The notes: a model not told the origin generated them from the sequence alone. Positions 35,301 through 51,989 are shown, counted from the stretch's first letter. The stretch: DNA of 64,000 bases from Mesodorylaimus sp. YZB2_4 (GCA_030248295.1 JASANH010000651.1:277096-341095); one strand, 5' to 3'. Translations and numbers: made by a program.

Positions 35301-37362
35301 GTTGAAGAAGGGGGGGGGGGTTGTTGGGCAAGGAAGTTCTTCATGCGCAGTTCAGACAAAGTGCAGATCACAGAAGTTTTTGGCGTGATACATCTGAAAG
35401 CCTTGGCTCGCCCCAGGACAGACTAGTGCTGACCAGAGGATGGGTGATGCCGCAGGAACCACCTACGGAGTCCACGGACACTTCTCGGCGAGCTTTTGCT
35501 GTCCCACAACAAGAAGGCCGTGTAGACTTACAATTCGAGGAGCAGCCGCTCGAACTTGATGCATCTCTATCTTCAAGCATAATATTGCTTATTGGTCCTC
35601 AAAATTAGAGGGTATGCCAAGCCAAGTCTTCCTACCTCGCCCGAGGCTCAAAAATCACATTGACAGATGGGCTTCCGGCTGCTGGCTCTGTGCACAGGAT
35701 CCAGTGCCTAGGATACCAGACCACTACTGTACCCTGGGCTCACCTTCAGCTGCTGCTCAACGTGAGGACTGACAGGTCAGTCAGCCCCTCTCTATGTCAC
35801 GCGGTACTGCATCCGCTGGGAACTCAAGATCAAACTGATACAGCCCTGAAAAAGGCCTTCGAAACCTTGGAATCTAAGGACTCGCTGGATCTTCAAAGAA
35901 TTGCGGCGTGGGTTTTGAATTTTAGCGCGCAGTTTTCAGAATCGCTTTTCCTCGACATGCTGGTTCATGTCAACTGGTTTCCCCTCTATGGGCCTCATCA
36001 TTCGTACATTTTTACGCATCTTTATCACATTGCAGGCGGCGACACATTCGGAAACAGGCGTTGCTGTAAATTACCACCAAGAAGTCGGGTACGCTATGTC
36101 TTACGGTTAGTTCGAACATTGCCAAGTCTAACTTTTGTTCCCCATTTTAGTGTCCAGACGGTCGTTTGTCACAATTAGCATTCCGTTGGTTTCGATTGGT
36201 AAGTGCAATTTTTCCCAAATTGTCACTTTCTTAAATATGCATTTACACAATTCATAAAAAAAACGAAAATTTATCATCAGGCATCTCATTCGTCTTGACA
36301 GATTGACCTGTTTTTTCCTCTGGCATACTTTAGTGTGTAAATAGTGCACGCTCTTATACGGCGATATTGACCTGATTTTGAGATTTTTTTAAGTTCGGAG
36401 GTAACGCCTCACCTAGTTTAGGATACGACATGGTCGGTATCTGTATCATATCTTTGAACACTCAACGAGAGCACACAAACAAGGCGGGTGAGCCAAAAAA
36501 TGGGATTCTGATTCAAATAAATTTAGGCGGGAAATAACTTTACGCATTTTCAAACTTGATGTCGCTCGTTTTAGTGGAGTTGAATGTAGTGTGTCCTGGA
36601 TCGTGCCTCAGTGGGCTGCTCTGCCTATCAGACATCACCCTCATCTGCCTGCCTGCGTCCGCGTTTTGTGCTGTGATAAAAGATGAATCGATAAAACAAG
36701 AAATAATCACTTTTTAAACAGGAACGCATCACCTAACTTAGGATTAAATAAAATTCTGCATTGATGGAGAACGCTGCCTTTAAATTTTACAGTAGCTCCT
36801 TCGCAAATTGCTTTTGAACCAGAAACCTGTTCTATGTATGTCGCACTTTCAAGAGGAGGGTAAGTGAACCATCGCCTCACGTCAGTGGTCGTGAGGAACA
36901 TCCTTCGTTTAATAGGTGTCACATGTGAACTTTGGAAACCCTGTAGAAGCTCAACGGAGTCGTGGCCTAGTGGGTTAAGGCGTCTGCCTCTCACACTGGG
37001 TGCGTACTTACAGGAGAGGGTTCGACTCCCGCCTCGGTACAAAATGATTGTCAATTATGTGTTTCTTAGCCCTCGAGTGCGCTGTAAAGTGCTTGGCTAT
37101 GGATAAAATATGACATGACATGAACGATGCATTGTCACCCTGAAAACAACGAAGCTGACAACTTTTTCAGGCTGGCTCAGACCACTGCATCCCATACAAC
37201 TACGGCTATTGCGGCGCAGATTTAGAGCAATTGGAAAAGCCAATAAAATTTCAAGAAGAATGTTACGAAATCTGCTATACAGACGAAGAGAAAACGAAAT
37301 TGGACGTATTTCGAGATCTTAGGTTCAAAAATGGCGTTCGGGTTGCTGTACCTTCTGCGTAG
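32326..37362 (+). CDS. Large secreted protein: TSP1 repeat, mucin-like region, ATGEP repeats, Kunitz-like domain
   Basis: Five exons, 32326-32398, 32682-35282, 36036-36088, 36151-36198 and 37171-37362, are in phase and give 988 residues. Residues 1-24 are a signal peptide. Residues 25-87 form a thrombospondin type-1 repeat (CQVTQWGKWGEC...). A very Thr/Ser-rich segment (about 300-580) should be heavily O-glycosylated. Four copies of an ATGEP-type motif follow at about 618, 653, 711 and 817, each trailed by Arg/aromatic residues. The C-terminal exons encode a Kunitz-like module: C902, C910, C931, C939, C956 and C960, with FRWFR and CIPYNYGYC; the C3-C4 and C5-C6 gaps are canonical. Without the splice at CCGT|GTAAGG (35282) the frame ends at 35305. 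TSP1 plus Kunitz recalls papilin-type matrix proteins, but the mucin core is different. It may be a cuticle, basement-membrane or secreted inhibitor protein; this is inference. Confidence 0.9.
36955..37120 (+). repeat. tRNA-derived SINE in intron of the Kunitz gene
   Basis: An A-box-like GTGGCCTAGTGGGTTAAGG and a perfect B box GGTTCGACTCC are followed by GTTTCTTAGCCCTCGAGTGCGC. The end is a tail ATAAAATATGACATGACATG. The acceptor-stem ends do not pair as in a working tRNA. Head, body and tail match the minus-strand copy at 23785-23965. Confidence 0.78.
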
Positions 37363-38843
37363 GTCAGATAGGAAATTATCTACGCAGGTGCCAGGTGCTC
37401 GATTGGCTCACATTACGCCAAGGATGCCTTATGTCTAGGGTGCGTTGTGGGTGGATATTGTTGCCGTACATTCCATAGCTCAGCGTTATTGGACTTCATC
37501 AGGTGCTCGATTGATGTCGCATTGCCGCAATGCTGCTGGACAGGAGTCTTATATCAGCGATTTTATGTACCTATTGTTATACGAGTGAAAGTAATCATGG
37601 CTCTCTATGCTGTCTTATGAACAAATATGCGACCAGGAGGAGCCAATCATATCCAGGGTTGAGGGTCCAGGATCTTTGGATCTATTGTATGGACAAATAC
37701 GCAACCAGAAATCTTTTTTAATTGTTAGCTACTGATATCCGCTAAACGCAAAAGACGAGAAAAGGCGCCATAGCCATATTCAGTTACTGCAGTTACCGAA
37801 CACGCTATGAAAACACAAATTTTGTTGTCTTGGCTTATGCTCAAGTGTGTTTCGCCTCTTATTGCTAGTCACACAAAACATGCAGGAAACATTAGGTCAT
37901 AAGGCACTCATCATCAGAACGAGCTAGCAGCTGCGTTCTGTACAAGCGGAGAGAATATTGTTCGCTTCATGCATTTTTCACTTGTAATAATCGAACCACA
38001 AGCCGCTTGACGCTATCGTTGAGTGGACAGACTACGTCAGCTTGGTTTACTGCATATAATTTTCTTTTGTAAATCACACAATCGAGCTTCATTTAGCCTG
38101 TTCAAAAACCCTCTTTCTATACATGTGCTTCGCTGCCGAATCATGCTATCTTTCTTCTTTGCGTCTTCGCGACGTTCATACTGTACACCAGAAATTGCAG
38201 AGTAGAAAATGCAATGCTTACACACGGCGCTTCATTTCTTCTTACTTCATTTGCTCGAAACTTGATCGCGACACCTGCCCACACTACAAACGCTAAAATT
38301 ATCTTGTTCTGAAATTTCAGCTTCTATGATCAGAAGCACCTTCTACGTCTTTTATGATCTTTGGACTCCTCAGATCTCAAATCATCGCCCACTTCTCCTT
38401 TTAATTCAGTACCTTTTACTTCCCCAACTTTGTGCCTGCCAAGATCCTTTGTTGCACATTTGTCAGCAAATATTCATAATTTTTTGAACTAGTTTAGAAA
38501 CCACAGGAGGCTAAAAAAATGTATAAAGTATAGTAGCCTCGTGACTCTTAATTCATGCTTTGTACGAATCATGAGCCATACGCAGCTACATCAGTAGGAG
38601 CTTATGTGGTTTCGAAACGAATCTTTGGTGTGCCGGTACCAAATAGACCTGTAAACTGTACGGGCATACAAATTGTAAACCAGGCCCCGATAGGACTCGA
38701 CTAGAAGAACACAAAGATACACAAGCTTGCAGTGCTTTGGGATCAAGAGGCTAAATGTACATGCTGTTAATACAGCACGGATAGAGCGCGTCATTAGCGA
38801 AACGCTTATATCATAGCCATATGCACAAAAGAGACAGCATAGT
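37363..38843. other. Intergenic, no supported gene
   Basis: This lies between two convergent genes (Kunitz gene on plus, guanylate cyclase on minus). It holds their 3' UTRs. I see no further exon. Confidence 0.45.
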
Positions 38844-42441
<3,598 letters not shown>

Positions 42442-42844
42442 TTTTTCACTTCGGACAGTATAGGAGAGCAGCTAGTCGAGGTGAGCTTGGCCCCGCAGAA
42501 TGAAAAGTCTTTCACGACTCGCACTAGAAGGCGGAAAAAGCGATCAAGTTTATTCGCCTTGATTAATTAGGAACAAGGCAATTGTGCAAAATGTAATTAT
42601 GTTGCCTCGAGGACGAGTGAGAGATTGTGGCTATTTTTTGTTTCGAGTTGACCTCGAGAAGGTGCTAAACGAGAAAAGTAGGTGTAGAATATGTCAATAG
42701 GTCTGAATCCTCATCCATTTTACACGTTTCTACAATTCAATAGGAAATATTCAATAAGTCACAACAACTTGTGAATGGTTTTTATTAGAAAAACTTCCGC
42801 GGGAAACGTGCGTGTTAGGTTAGGCACGGTAGTTTGGATGCAGC

Positions 42845-42935
42845 CACGATGGTGTGTGGCTGAGGTTCATTAGCTGTATTGCTTGGCAGCGTGAGATTTG
42901 GCCAGTCTTAGGTTCGATCCCTAGCGATGGAGGAC
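42845..42935 (+). repeat. tRNA-like element (A and B box)
   Basis: GTGTGGCTGAGGTTCATTAG resembles an A box of the Leu/Ser tRNA type, and GGTTCGATCCC at about 42911 is a perfect B box. The flanks do not pair as an acceptor stem, so this is likely a tRNA-derived element or pseudogene. Confidence 0.4.
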
Positions 42936-45900
42936 GGTTTAGATAGATGACGCGCCAAAGAGCAGTGCTCTTGAGATTCCTTCCGACCAGAAAGGCCAAA
43001 AAGGAAGCTCGAGTCTTGTCGAGTGTCGCCTACTGTATCAAGCCAGGAAGCCGGTATCCTGTTTAGGGCACCCTTATGCGTAGGTGCTCCGTCATGACGC
43101 ACAGAGATACATAGGCCGTGCGCACGTTCCAGCGCCCGTCGAATGATGCGATTCCTTGAAAGCCTCCCCTCTGAAGCAGTTTTTCCCTTCTGTAGAGAGT
43201 TTAGCAATTAGGATCCCCTAACTATTTACGTAGGTATATTTAAAATAAACTGAAACGTGAGACATTGAGGTTCAAAGGTGCAAGGCTTCAAAGGTCGAGC
43301 AAGAAAAATATGTAAAGCCGCCGAGTACGATACTTCTGCACTTTCTCGCATTTTCGCGTGAGCTATTACAAGTAGCTAATCTATCAAAAATCAGTCAATC
43401 TAAAGAAAAAATTCCTCTTCTTCAACCATCCCCGTCCCAACAGGGTCCTGAAAAGTACCCATTTAACTAAATGACCGCAGCTAGGTAAGATAGGGTGCTC
43501 AGGGAAATAATTTAAGAAAAAGTTCATATTCAACACTCTTTGCCGCGCGTTACGAGTTAGCAGCAAGGAAACAAGTCGAAAACTATTCTCGATGGGAAAG
43601 AAAAATTTATTAGACAAACGAAGCGGCCGACTTGTGTTCAATACTGAGAACGTGAAATAGCAATATATGATTATGTAGCGAGACACATGCGCCAGGCGTC
43701 GACTGCTGGACAAGGAATCTGTAAAAATCTTTAATAAAGAAGTTGTTGCCGATCACATTGCGGCTGCAGTATATTCTACGTGATCGCCATGCGCATTCTC
43801 CTAGTCTCCCCTATGTACCTTTCGTGATCACCTGTTGATGCAGGACTGCGTAATCGCAAAATTCTCACCTTCAGTCTTCTGCCACTCTTCGTCATTATCC
43901 ATCATCTTATCTTTTCACCTGCCTGGGAAGACGAAGGACAACCGAGGAAGAATGAAAGAATAGTCCTACTACGGGGGCGCGTCAAAGCTTGAGTAAATGA
44001 CTGTTCCCATTGTTATCAAGGCGGCATCAAAAGACAGAAGGACATAAAAGATAAGAGGTTCGGCTTACACTTCAAGGATCCATGGAAGTACCCATAACAA
44101 AACCTCAGAAAATTCTTCCTCTTTAGCTCCTTATCAACTCGTTTTGGTTCCTCGCGAAATGTTTTCGCCTCCACTTGCGTGACTGATTAGCTTTCAGTGC
44201 GTTGAAACCATAACTTAGAAATGCATGCGTAAATGAAAGCTGAAATATTGCGACCATTACTGACTGAGCAAGAAGAAATGTCAAAAATATTTAATGGCTG
44301 GTTGAGAGACAAGCAGTGACTCGATGTTACATGAAAAAACTCTGCACAACAGCACATGCGCCCATGATTCTATTATCCCTATCCCTATTATCCCTATACA
44401 CTCCTCTGCTCAAAGCCGCTTTGGCTTTAAAGTCGCTCTTGCCAGCGCATGCGAATGAGCAGGGAGCACGTGGGGGATTTCAAATATGGCGAGAGCAGAT
44501 ATCACATTTTTAGCATCAGGACACGACTTCTTTGAGGGTATTGGCAAAAGAGCCATTTTAATCAGCTAGGTAATGAGACAGTTGAAAGTGCCACCATGAA
44601 TCCTTCTAGCCGGCATGCCGAGGAGAAAAATATATCCCGCTCCTTGCTGGGTCGTGGTTCAGAAAGTACACCTTTATTGTAGTACTCATGTTTGGTACAC
44701 CTTCTGGGTGGCCTTGACTCCAGCCGTGTAAGAAATCTGGATGTCGATTTTCTTTCTCCCCATGCTCTTATATTCGCGTTTCGCGACGATAAGATAAGAA
44801 ATAACATAATTTTGTCCGCAACACTCGCTGTGAGATCAGTTTTGTTTCCACCGAGGCTTGTCCCAGACCATTTCTGGCGACAGATATTGGCTTGGACGAG
44901 CCCACACAGCCCTCAGGCGAGTGACTTCAATGGCTGGCACCGTCTAAAGCGCCCCAGTGGACATGGAGCCCAAACTCACTCCCGGAAAAAGCGTCATGCG
45001 TCCAATGTCGGGTACAGAATGCCCTACAGGGATTGGAAGCGAAGCAAAAACAGAGGCAGCCATACGTGCCTGTTGCAGCCATTCTTCAAGGTCCCGTTAA
45101 AGCGGGTGGCGTCCACAAAGACTAGAAGTCTTTTCCGTTCGGTGTCCTTTATTTTATGCTTTCGACGTACAGTTTTCAAAGAAACACATATCGCCAGCCC
45201 AGGGACACCTAAGACAGAAAATCTCTTCGACCAAGGCCGTAGTCAATTTTTAATCGACTAAGCGATGTCAGTTGCTCGGGTTCTTTGAAAACTCACATCA
45301 GGAGTTTGACCATTTGGGCATTTATCAAGAGCTTATTGCGTTTGCACAACAAATGAGAGCGAGTCTTTAATTTTGAAAATTTTCCCATAGACGCAAATTT
45401 TGCTCTGAAAGAAGCAAAATAATAAAGAGGCCAGCATGATGCAATAAAGAGGTTGTATTAGATTGCTATAGGAAAAGAGGAGAACTTGGAACAGGATAAA
45501 AGCAGCTTTTTGTAATTCATTCGTAGTTGCACGCAGCACAGGACTCACTTTTGGACAAAACATACCACGTAACGTATTTCCGTTCCTGTCCAAAAGCTGA
45601 CAAGTTTTGGCAAGATCTTGTCATCACAAGGGAGGTTGTGGCATGAGCCGAAATTTCGTCGATGCCGTTTTTGCCGAGCTAATAAGTTATAAGTACCTCG
45701 AATTTGCAAAAACTTGCCATCGAAACGCTTTCGGTTGAACTAGTACAGTAAGACCCAACAAGCTTGTTGATGCGACTGTTTTCTCGAAAGGAGTACCCTC
45801 TTTTGATGTGTGATGTCAAGACGAAACAAAGGCTATATTTGGTAAGTTATGTGAAACAAGAATTTTTCCATTTTAGCTACCTTTTCCCTTGAAAGCGGTC

Positions 45901-47749
45901 TCAAAACATCTTGGCATTCGGGTTTTTCTCTCGCAGGTATCCCTCCTGATAGCATAAAAATCTTATCGTCAGTTGTTACCCCCGGCGGATTTCACTGAGG
46001 ACTGATGCGGGGATACAATGTATAGTTATACCGCAGAAACTTGAGTTATCCTGCGAAAATTATTTATTTCAAATGGGCATGGAGATTAATCGAGGGGACC
46101 TGCAATTCAGGTGCAAAGTTTATAAGAGAGTATGCAAGACCATACCAACAACGTAGTGCTTATTATTCCTACAGTCGTCGCGGGTACCCTTGCGGCATGG
46201 AATTCATTCGATGAGCACAGTGCCCTCTTCTTCGTCAAAAACATCCCAAGGTGTCCACTGGGGTCATGGTACATGTACTTCCGGGGTAGTATGTTTGGGG
46301 CTCCCATACTATCTGGGGAGCTACGTATTTGAGGCTGGCGGGGGAATTCGCTAAGCCGAATACCTTAGGAGCGGAACTATTCCAGAGAGAACTGTCCGAG
46401 AAACTAGAAGGGGGAAGTACAGTACTTACGGTAACTTATATATGTCCTATTCCTATTATTATTTCTACAGAATGCCTTACCTTAGGGGGGTAATAGAAGG
46501 GGACATATGTGAAGATTCACGACGTCAAGCAGTAAGAGCACAGAGTGAAACATTGGCCAAGCTCGCAAAGTCAGAAAAGAGGAAGCGAATCCTGTCCATA
46601 CGATTTCAGAGAAAGTTAGGCTGTCTTAACGTCATAAATTTGCCACGCACAAAAGGTCTTTTGATAAGATAATAAGGTAATGAGAGGAAACGTGAACAAT
46701 GGTTTGATTGATGTTAGATCATTGTCAGGATCTAACAACAGCTGTTTGCTTGGATGATCTAAAAATAACAAGAAAATAAAGGTTACTTGATGGGTGCAAT
46801 AGGTGTTTTTTTAAAGCTTCAATCGCCTCTGGGTGATATCACTTTTATGTGTCTAATACACGCTTACTCTTCGCTTATATTCTCCGAAGGTAAAACCTCA
46901 AACTGAAATACGAGACCTAATATTCAATACAGAAGAAATCCATCTCGCATCCACGTTTTCTTCTCACCATTTTGCCTGTCTTTATCATTTTCATTGTTAT
47001 CACTAACAGAAGTATTATCAAGGCCATTTCAAGGATTCTGGAAGCCAGAAGCCTGGTATGCAGGTCCTCATAATACTGCAGCTGTACTTATGCATTTGCA
47101 GTACTGTACTATAGAGTTGGTACCAATCTTGGCCCCGTTGGAATTCGGAGGACAAGCCCTCCGTGGCGTGTATTTGTGCCTCGACGTTTTGGGAACTGGC
47201 TAGCTACTGTTCAGGACGTCACCCCTAGCGAGTAGGAACTGTCGTCCCACTCTTGCACAGAAACATACAGTACACGAGAATGCCAAGCCTGTTCAAAATC
47301 CTTATCCCCTCCATTGTATCCCCGCGGTCTCACCGTTATATCAAAGATTTTACCGAAACAGTCTCAATCGAGAAAGACAAAGCTTGTGGAGTAGTGTTTT
47401 TAATGTGTTTCATGATCCTTGAGTGTGCTTTTATGCATTTGGTCATGAACAAAGAATGAATGAAAATACGGGCAATACCATAGACGGAGGTCTGGTGCAG
47501 AATTTTCAGAGTGCCTGTTTCCAATAGCTGGCCAGCACCCGAACCTTGTAATCGTACGGAAAGCGGGGGGGGGGGGGGGAGGGACGAAAAGCTACATGTC
47601 TCCAATCGGGGAACTGCCACAAAAGGCCATCTGATGCCCGGCAGCCGTTTTTTTGTTTATTTTTTTAAAAAATTTTTGTGGGTTGGGCCCCGCGCCACCA
47701 CAGTTGCCCACGGAATCCAATCCATTTTTTGCCTATAGCCGGCCAGCAG

Positions 47750-48130
47750 TCATGATGATGAACGAGGCCGTGAGGTGACCAGCTCTTACGACAGCGTCTC
47801 TCTGCGCGTCTCCACAAGGATCACCTCCACGCGAGGGCATCCTGCACAGGACACCGACTTCGGGCTTTGAACCCTGTCGGTTTTCGACAGCCGAGACTGT
47901 CTCCTCGTTTGGCTTCCGTCTATCCACTCGGAGCACCTCGGCGATTCCGGGTGAGTCATCCACGGCCTGGCGTGCAATGTCAGCGAGAGTTTATGGTTCG
48001 AAAACCGACCTCCGTCACCGGGGGATCGAACCCGGGACGAGTCCCGCCACTCGCTCCCAAGCAATACGGAGAGACGAATGCCGAAGCGCTGCACCGCCGC
48101 GGCCCGCTGGCAGCCCTATTCTTGATGATG
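47750..48130 (-). repeat. GC-rich tRNA-like dispersed element
   Basis: On the minus strand an A-box-like GGCGGTGCAGCGCTTCGG is followed about 60 bases later by a perfect B box GGGTTCGATCCC. A GC-rich body follows. The base composition differs from the AT-richer flanks. No second copy is clear in this window. Confidence 0.4.
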
Positions 48131-48959
48131 GCGAGTGTGCTTTGAGCCCTACGAGTTTCAGAGAAGGACTTCCTGCTAAAATTATGATATCCCTACTGAT
48201 TGGGAGACTCCTTGGTGATACCGAACGAGTCACACGTTTCCAGATCTGCAAGGCCCTAGGTGCACACTGTAGCTCTTACAAATTTGGTTCACGATCAGTA
48301 GCTGGGGACTTGAAGGTAGCATGGCCTATAGTATCAAATATGTCTAAGCTTTCCTCTTGGTAAGAATAAGCTAGCCAGCGTTGAACACCGTGATAAAGTT
48401 GGGACGACGGTGACGTTATTGCCCTTGCAGGTTTTTACAAAACACAAAATTTCGCTTTTTGTAAGAATATGCTGAAGCGAGATTCGTACCGTAGTGTTGT
48501 CGGATATTGTAGGATATCCGTAATGTTCTATATCCACAAATGGTGTGCACATTGCACAACATTTTATAAAATGCTTTTGATCGAGTAAGAAGGAGCGAGT
48601 GATCGGAGACTGTGGCAGCGTGAGTGGCCAGCTGCGCCGTTGTAATTCTGCGGCGACAAGGATGTCTGACCTCGTGGCAAGTCGCACCCATAAGGGGCTG
48701 TTTGTTGTGTCAATTAAATCGCTCATTCTGGTCTCCTGGTCCGAACAACCGCTAAATGACTCACACGCAACACGTTCGAGAGGAGTTCAAAAAGTTTGTA
48801 CGTAAAGTCGTGATGACACTATCTGATTGACAAGAAACACGTGGAAAGTATTTTCTCCTTGACACCAGTTCTGTCGCTGATTCGATCATCGTTTAAGCAT
48901 TCAACAAAATGTATGCAAAGGCAAGAAAAATGCAAACAATGAAACCTAGAGCCGACTGA

Positions 48960-49085
48960 TCTTGATTTTGCTCACGATCAGACTGATGATGAACAATTCG
49001 GGTAGGCCCAGCGGGGCGATTGGCGTTCACTCCAGAATCAGAAACCAGAATCCGCACCGTTTTGATATCAAGAGCGCCCCTTCCA
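48960..49085 (-). pseudogene. Duplicate of a GPCR terminal-exon segment
   Basis: The minus strand encodes VSDSGVNANRPAGPTRI, matching ISDSGANANRPAAPARL at the end of the GPCR gene starting at 50664. Similarity is also visible in DNA: CCAGAATCAGAAAnCnnnAATCC and GGGGCGATTGGCGTTCAC versus AGGGCGATTAGCATTCGC. No membrane segments precede it, so it is a partial copy or an alternative end. Confidence 0.5.
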
Positions 49086-49344
49086 GAATCAGCGGATCTT
49101 TTTGGGCTCTTTACATATTTCACTTTCGTGGAGGGTATGCTGTGCGGACAAATGGCGGGATACACAAGGGAAATGGGTCAAAAAGTGCAAAAATAGAGTG
49201 GACGTTATTGATGGATGGCCCCTAAGTGACATGTCATGACTGAGCCAGCATTTTATCTCCCCTGAGAAAACGAAGAAAATTTCTCGATTTTTACGTTTTG
49301 TATCTGACCGCGAAACGGCACAACCCGATAAAAAACGAAATATT

Positions 49345-49365
49345 CCCCCCCCCCCCCCCCCCCCC
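49345..49365. repeat. Homopolymer C run (21 bases)
   Basis: Twenty-one consecutive C between the GPCR fragment and the GPCR gene. The exact length is uncertain. Confidence 0.8.
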
Positions 49366-49626
49366 AACTTATTCGCCCTTACAGTACTTTAGATGATAAG
49401 AGGTTCCAAAACAGAGTGAAAAACTTTATTCAATACATATTGATTAGCTCGCATGCAACACGCATAGTCACAATGATTATATTTCATCGACGTGGCGCAT
49501 GGCAAGATTTCCCCAGCTTGACACTAATATTTCTGTGGCCGATGTTGCTTGGCACTCAAGAGAGTGCATGCAAAGGCGAGAAATACTGTACGCTAATAAT
49601 ACCGTTAGTCCCGGCGCTGACTGGTC

Positions 49627-50664
49627 TCACGCAGGCTGAGCAAGTCTGGCAGGTGCAGCAGGGCGATTAGCATTCGCACCAGAATCAGAAATCCTCGCTG
49701 TTCCCCAAGGTAAGTGGTTCTTGAATTCAGAACCAAATGACAAATAGAGGGCGGGGCTGATACAACTATTTAAGCTGATAAAGACATTTAAAAACATATC
49801 CCCGTATCGATTGGGGAAGGCTAACGATACTATCCAGAACGTGGCCACGTATAAGATTAGGATTAAAGAGATTAATGAAAATTGAAACATAAGCGCAGCT
49901 TCCTTTTTTCTTCGCTTATCAGCCTCTATCCTCGACTTATTACTCGAACCAGCTCTATGGCTTTTCATTGCTGCGCCCATTTGTCGCTGGATAATCTTGT
50001 AATGAACGAATGTCATGGCGTAGATTACTGCCACACCGATCGTGTACGCAGTGGATAGGACGACGTTGGCCATCATTGCGATGTCCTCACAACCACCTGA
50101 GCAATAATACTTCCATGCGTTTCCTGAAAGTAAGTTATCTATTTCAAAAGAATTCACTTGGTCAGGGAGGAAACATTACCTTTGAATAAGTAAATACAAC
50201 TGCAACTGTACATCAATGTGGGCAGGATGAATGCTGAACCCAAGCACGCAGCGATCAATATTTTTGTCCGGAAGTGGGAGAACATTTGTTTGTATGCGTG
50301 GAAATAGCACATGGCCACGTACCTATTCACCCCGATCACTATCATCAGCGGGGCCAGCCACCAGTAAGCGAATGTCGTGAGGAACCCGGAAGTGGCCACG
50401 AAAATGAAAGGAACCCATGAGCGCAACAGAAGTCGCGCAAATCAACTCCAACGACATGTGCAGACAGTCGGGTGCGGCCAAAGCCATGGCCAAAGTATAG
50501 AAAGGGTTCGAGAAGGTGGTCTTTCTGTACTTGATCATAGCCCAACAAGTCAGCACGTAGAGAAGGATGCCCACAACACAAATAATGACTTGAACCAGCG
50601 ACGCTAACACTGTCACCGCGTCTAATTCGTGAGTTGCGGTGGAATTATTGCCCTCTGGATCCAT
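49627..50664 (-). CDS. Rhodopsin-like GPCR (Srsx-type), with one apparent frameshift
   Basis: Seven-transmembrane receptor on the minus strand, exon 1 50664-50180 and exon 2 50123-49627 (57-base... 56-base intron, GT-AG). The N-terminus has the sequon NNST. TM1 is VIICVVGILLYVLTCWAM, TM2 includes NPFYTLAMALAAPDCLHM, and TM3 ends in the DRY-like GVNRYVAMC. TM4-TM5 and TM6 (FQFSLISLILILYVATFW) follow, then TM7 with SLNSCISPALYLSFGSEF in place of NPxxY. The frame shifts near 50430-50445: TM2 ends in one frame (MSLELICA) and TM3 continues in another (WVPFIFVATSGFLTT), with no plausible intron between them. This is either one lost base in the assembly or a recent pseudogene; the rest of the gene looks constrained. 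Ligand unknown. Degraded relatives flank it on both sides. Confidence 0.8.
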
Positions 50665-51292
50665 TTGTGGACAACAGTCAGGTTCTTTGTTCAGTATACC
50701 TACCGCCTACTCGACTCGTATCATTCCTCCTTGGCTCGTACAGGTGATAAGTTGAAGATAGTTGTTGGCGAATCAGTGACAAAGAATATTACTAAAGACT
50801 GACAACCAGCCTGACTGAGTTCATAGCTGATAGTGGATCCCATGAACCTGACTAGCAATCGTGGGGTGTCGGCGCCTAAGAAACGGATTACCTTACAGAC
50901 TGTAGTACACTCCATCCAGTGCTTTTTCCCGCATCGATCGACCGATTGATTTTTACAAGACACAGTTTGTGAGCTTTTTAGGCTACCGTAAGACACAGAA
51001 CAAATAGATCATCTCCTGTTTGACACATTGTAATTACAGACCGGTGGAATGCCAAAGTGTCAAATCTTCCACAGAAGAACAACTCGGTTGCATTGAGGAT
51101 AAATTATCATCAGCAAGGATAAAGGCCACCTGCGCACTTTATAGTCCCACAGATTGACTAGCTAATGGGAAAAAGCAAAAGCAGCTTCTTATTTTCCCTT
51201 GTGGATGAGGCAACCTTTTTTCTGAAAACTATGTTATTCGAAAGTGATGCGACGCCACGTTTGATTCTCCTAGCTCATTGCTCGTTTCCCGT

Positions 51293-51580
51293 TCAAGTCA
51301 GCTCCAAACACATTTGTACACAGTCTGGTGCAACCAGAGCTGTCAGGGGAAGGCTTAGAAATAAAACAAGGGCAGTAATCGTTAGGTAAGAGGGATAAGC
51401 TTGGGGCCCTGGAATTGCAACCCCTCCACGTAAAACTGAGAAAGGAATGGGTGCCATGCTTAAAAACAAATTAAAACTAAGAAGTCTTAACATTGACAGC
51501 CATATCCTGATAATTAGCATGATCAGGACAAACATAGCCAGTGATATCATAAGTGTGAATTGGCGCCTAAGTTCTATCAA
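51293..51580 (-). pseudogene. Degraded GPCR fragment
   Basis: A 95-codon frame ends with LPLTALVAPDCVQMCLELT and a stop. This aligns with TLAMALAAPDCLHMSLELI of the neighbouring GPCR's TM2. The preceding part is hydrophobic (LAMFVLIMLIIRIWLSML), as for TM1. Nothing recognisable follows TM2. Likely a decayed tandem duplicate. Confidence 0.5.
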
Positions 51581-51989
51581 ATATTCAACTTCTGTGGCAA
51601 ACCACAGTATGGCCTACATAATCCTCAATATGCAGCTCATTCTTGATGGTGGTGCATAAATTCCTTGTGTCGATGAGCCGCTAACTCTTGCGTTTGTTAT
51701 GTGATGGATTTGTTGTAAAAGTCAACGCGTAAAGAAGGGGCCAGCGCCGCGGTCATGTTAATTGTAAGTAAGGGCGATTATATGGAGTGAGCATTCTTTA
51801 TTATAGGTCCAACATTGGGTCCCCAAACCCAACCAATTCCTTTTGAATTTTTGATTAGGCTGGGTTAGGTTTGGCCGGGTTTTCAGGAAGATTTATTCGG
51901 TTGTAGAGGCTGACTTTCTTGAACTGAACCCGAAGAAAGGTTTCGACTCAGGGTCGGCGGTATTAGTCAGCAGAAGCTCACTGTCTCCC

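Larger units (their letters stand above)
42442..48955. other. Long region without a supported gene
   Basis: About 6.5 kb. Open frames up to 189 codons exist (for example 44692-45261) but show no signal peptide, membrane segment, family motif or matching splice partners. Contents I can name are a tRNA-like element near 42845-42935, a GC-rich tRNA-like element near 47750-48130 and a G run at 47565-47579. Exons of an unrecognised gene could be hidden here. Confidence 0.4.

Noticed and set aside
35321-36178. Frames just after the large mucin exon
   Set aside because: They lie in the intron between the in-phase donor at 35282 and the Kunitz exon at 36036, and show no motif.
36957-37045. Functional tRNA gene
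   Set aside because: A and B boxes are good, but the acceptor and anticodon stems do not pair, and the same unit with the same tail is dispersed. It is a SINE head.
44368-44402. Homing-endonuclease-like site from TATTATCCCTA repeats
   Set aside because: Only a short simple repeat; no endonuclease gene is nearby and the full recognition word is absent.
44692-45261. 189-codon open frame
   Set aside because: No signal peptide, membrane segment, motif or splice partners; composition looks like chance.
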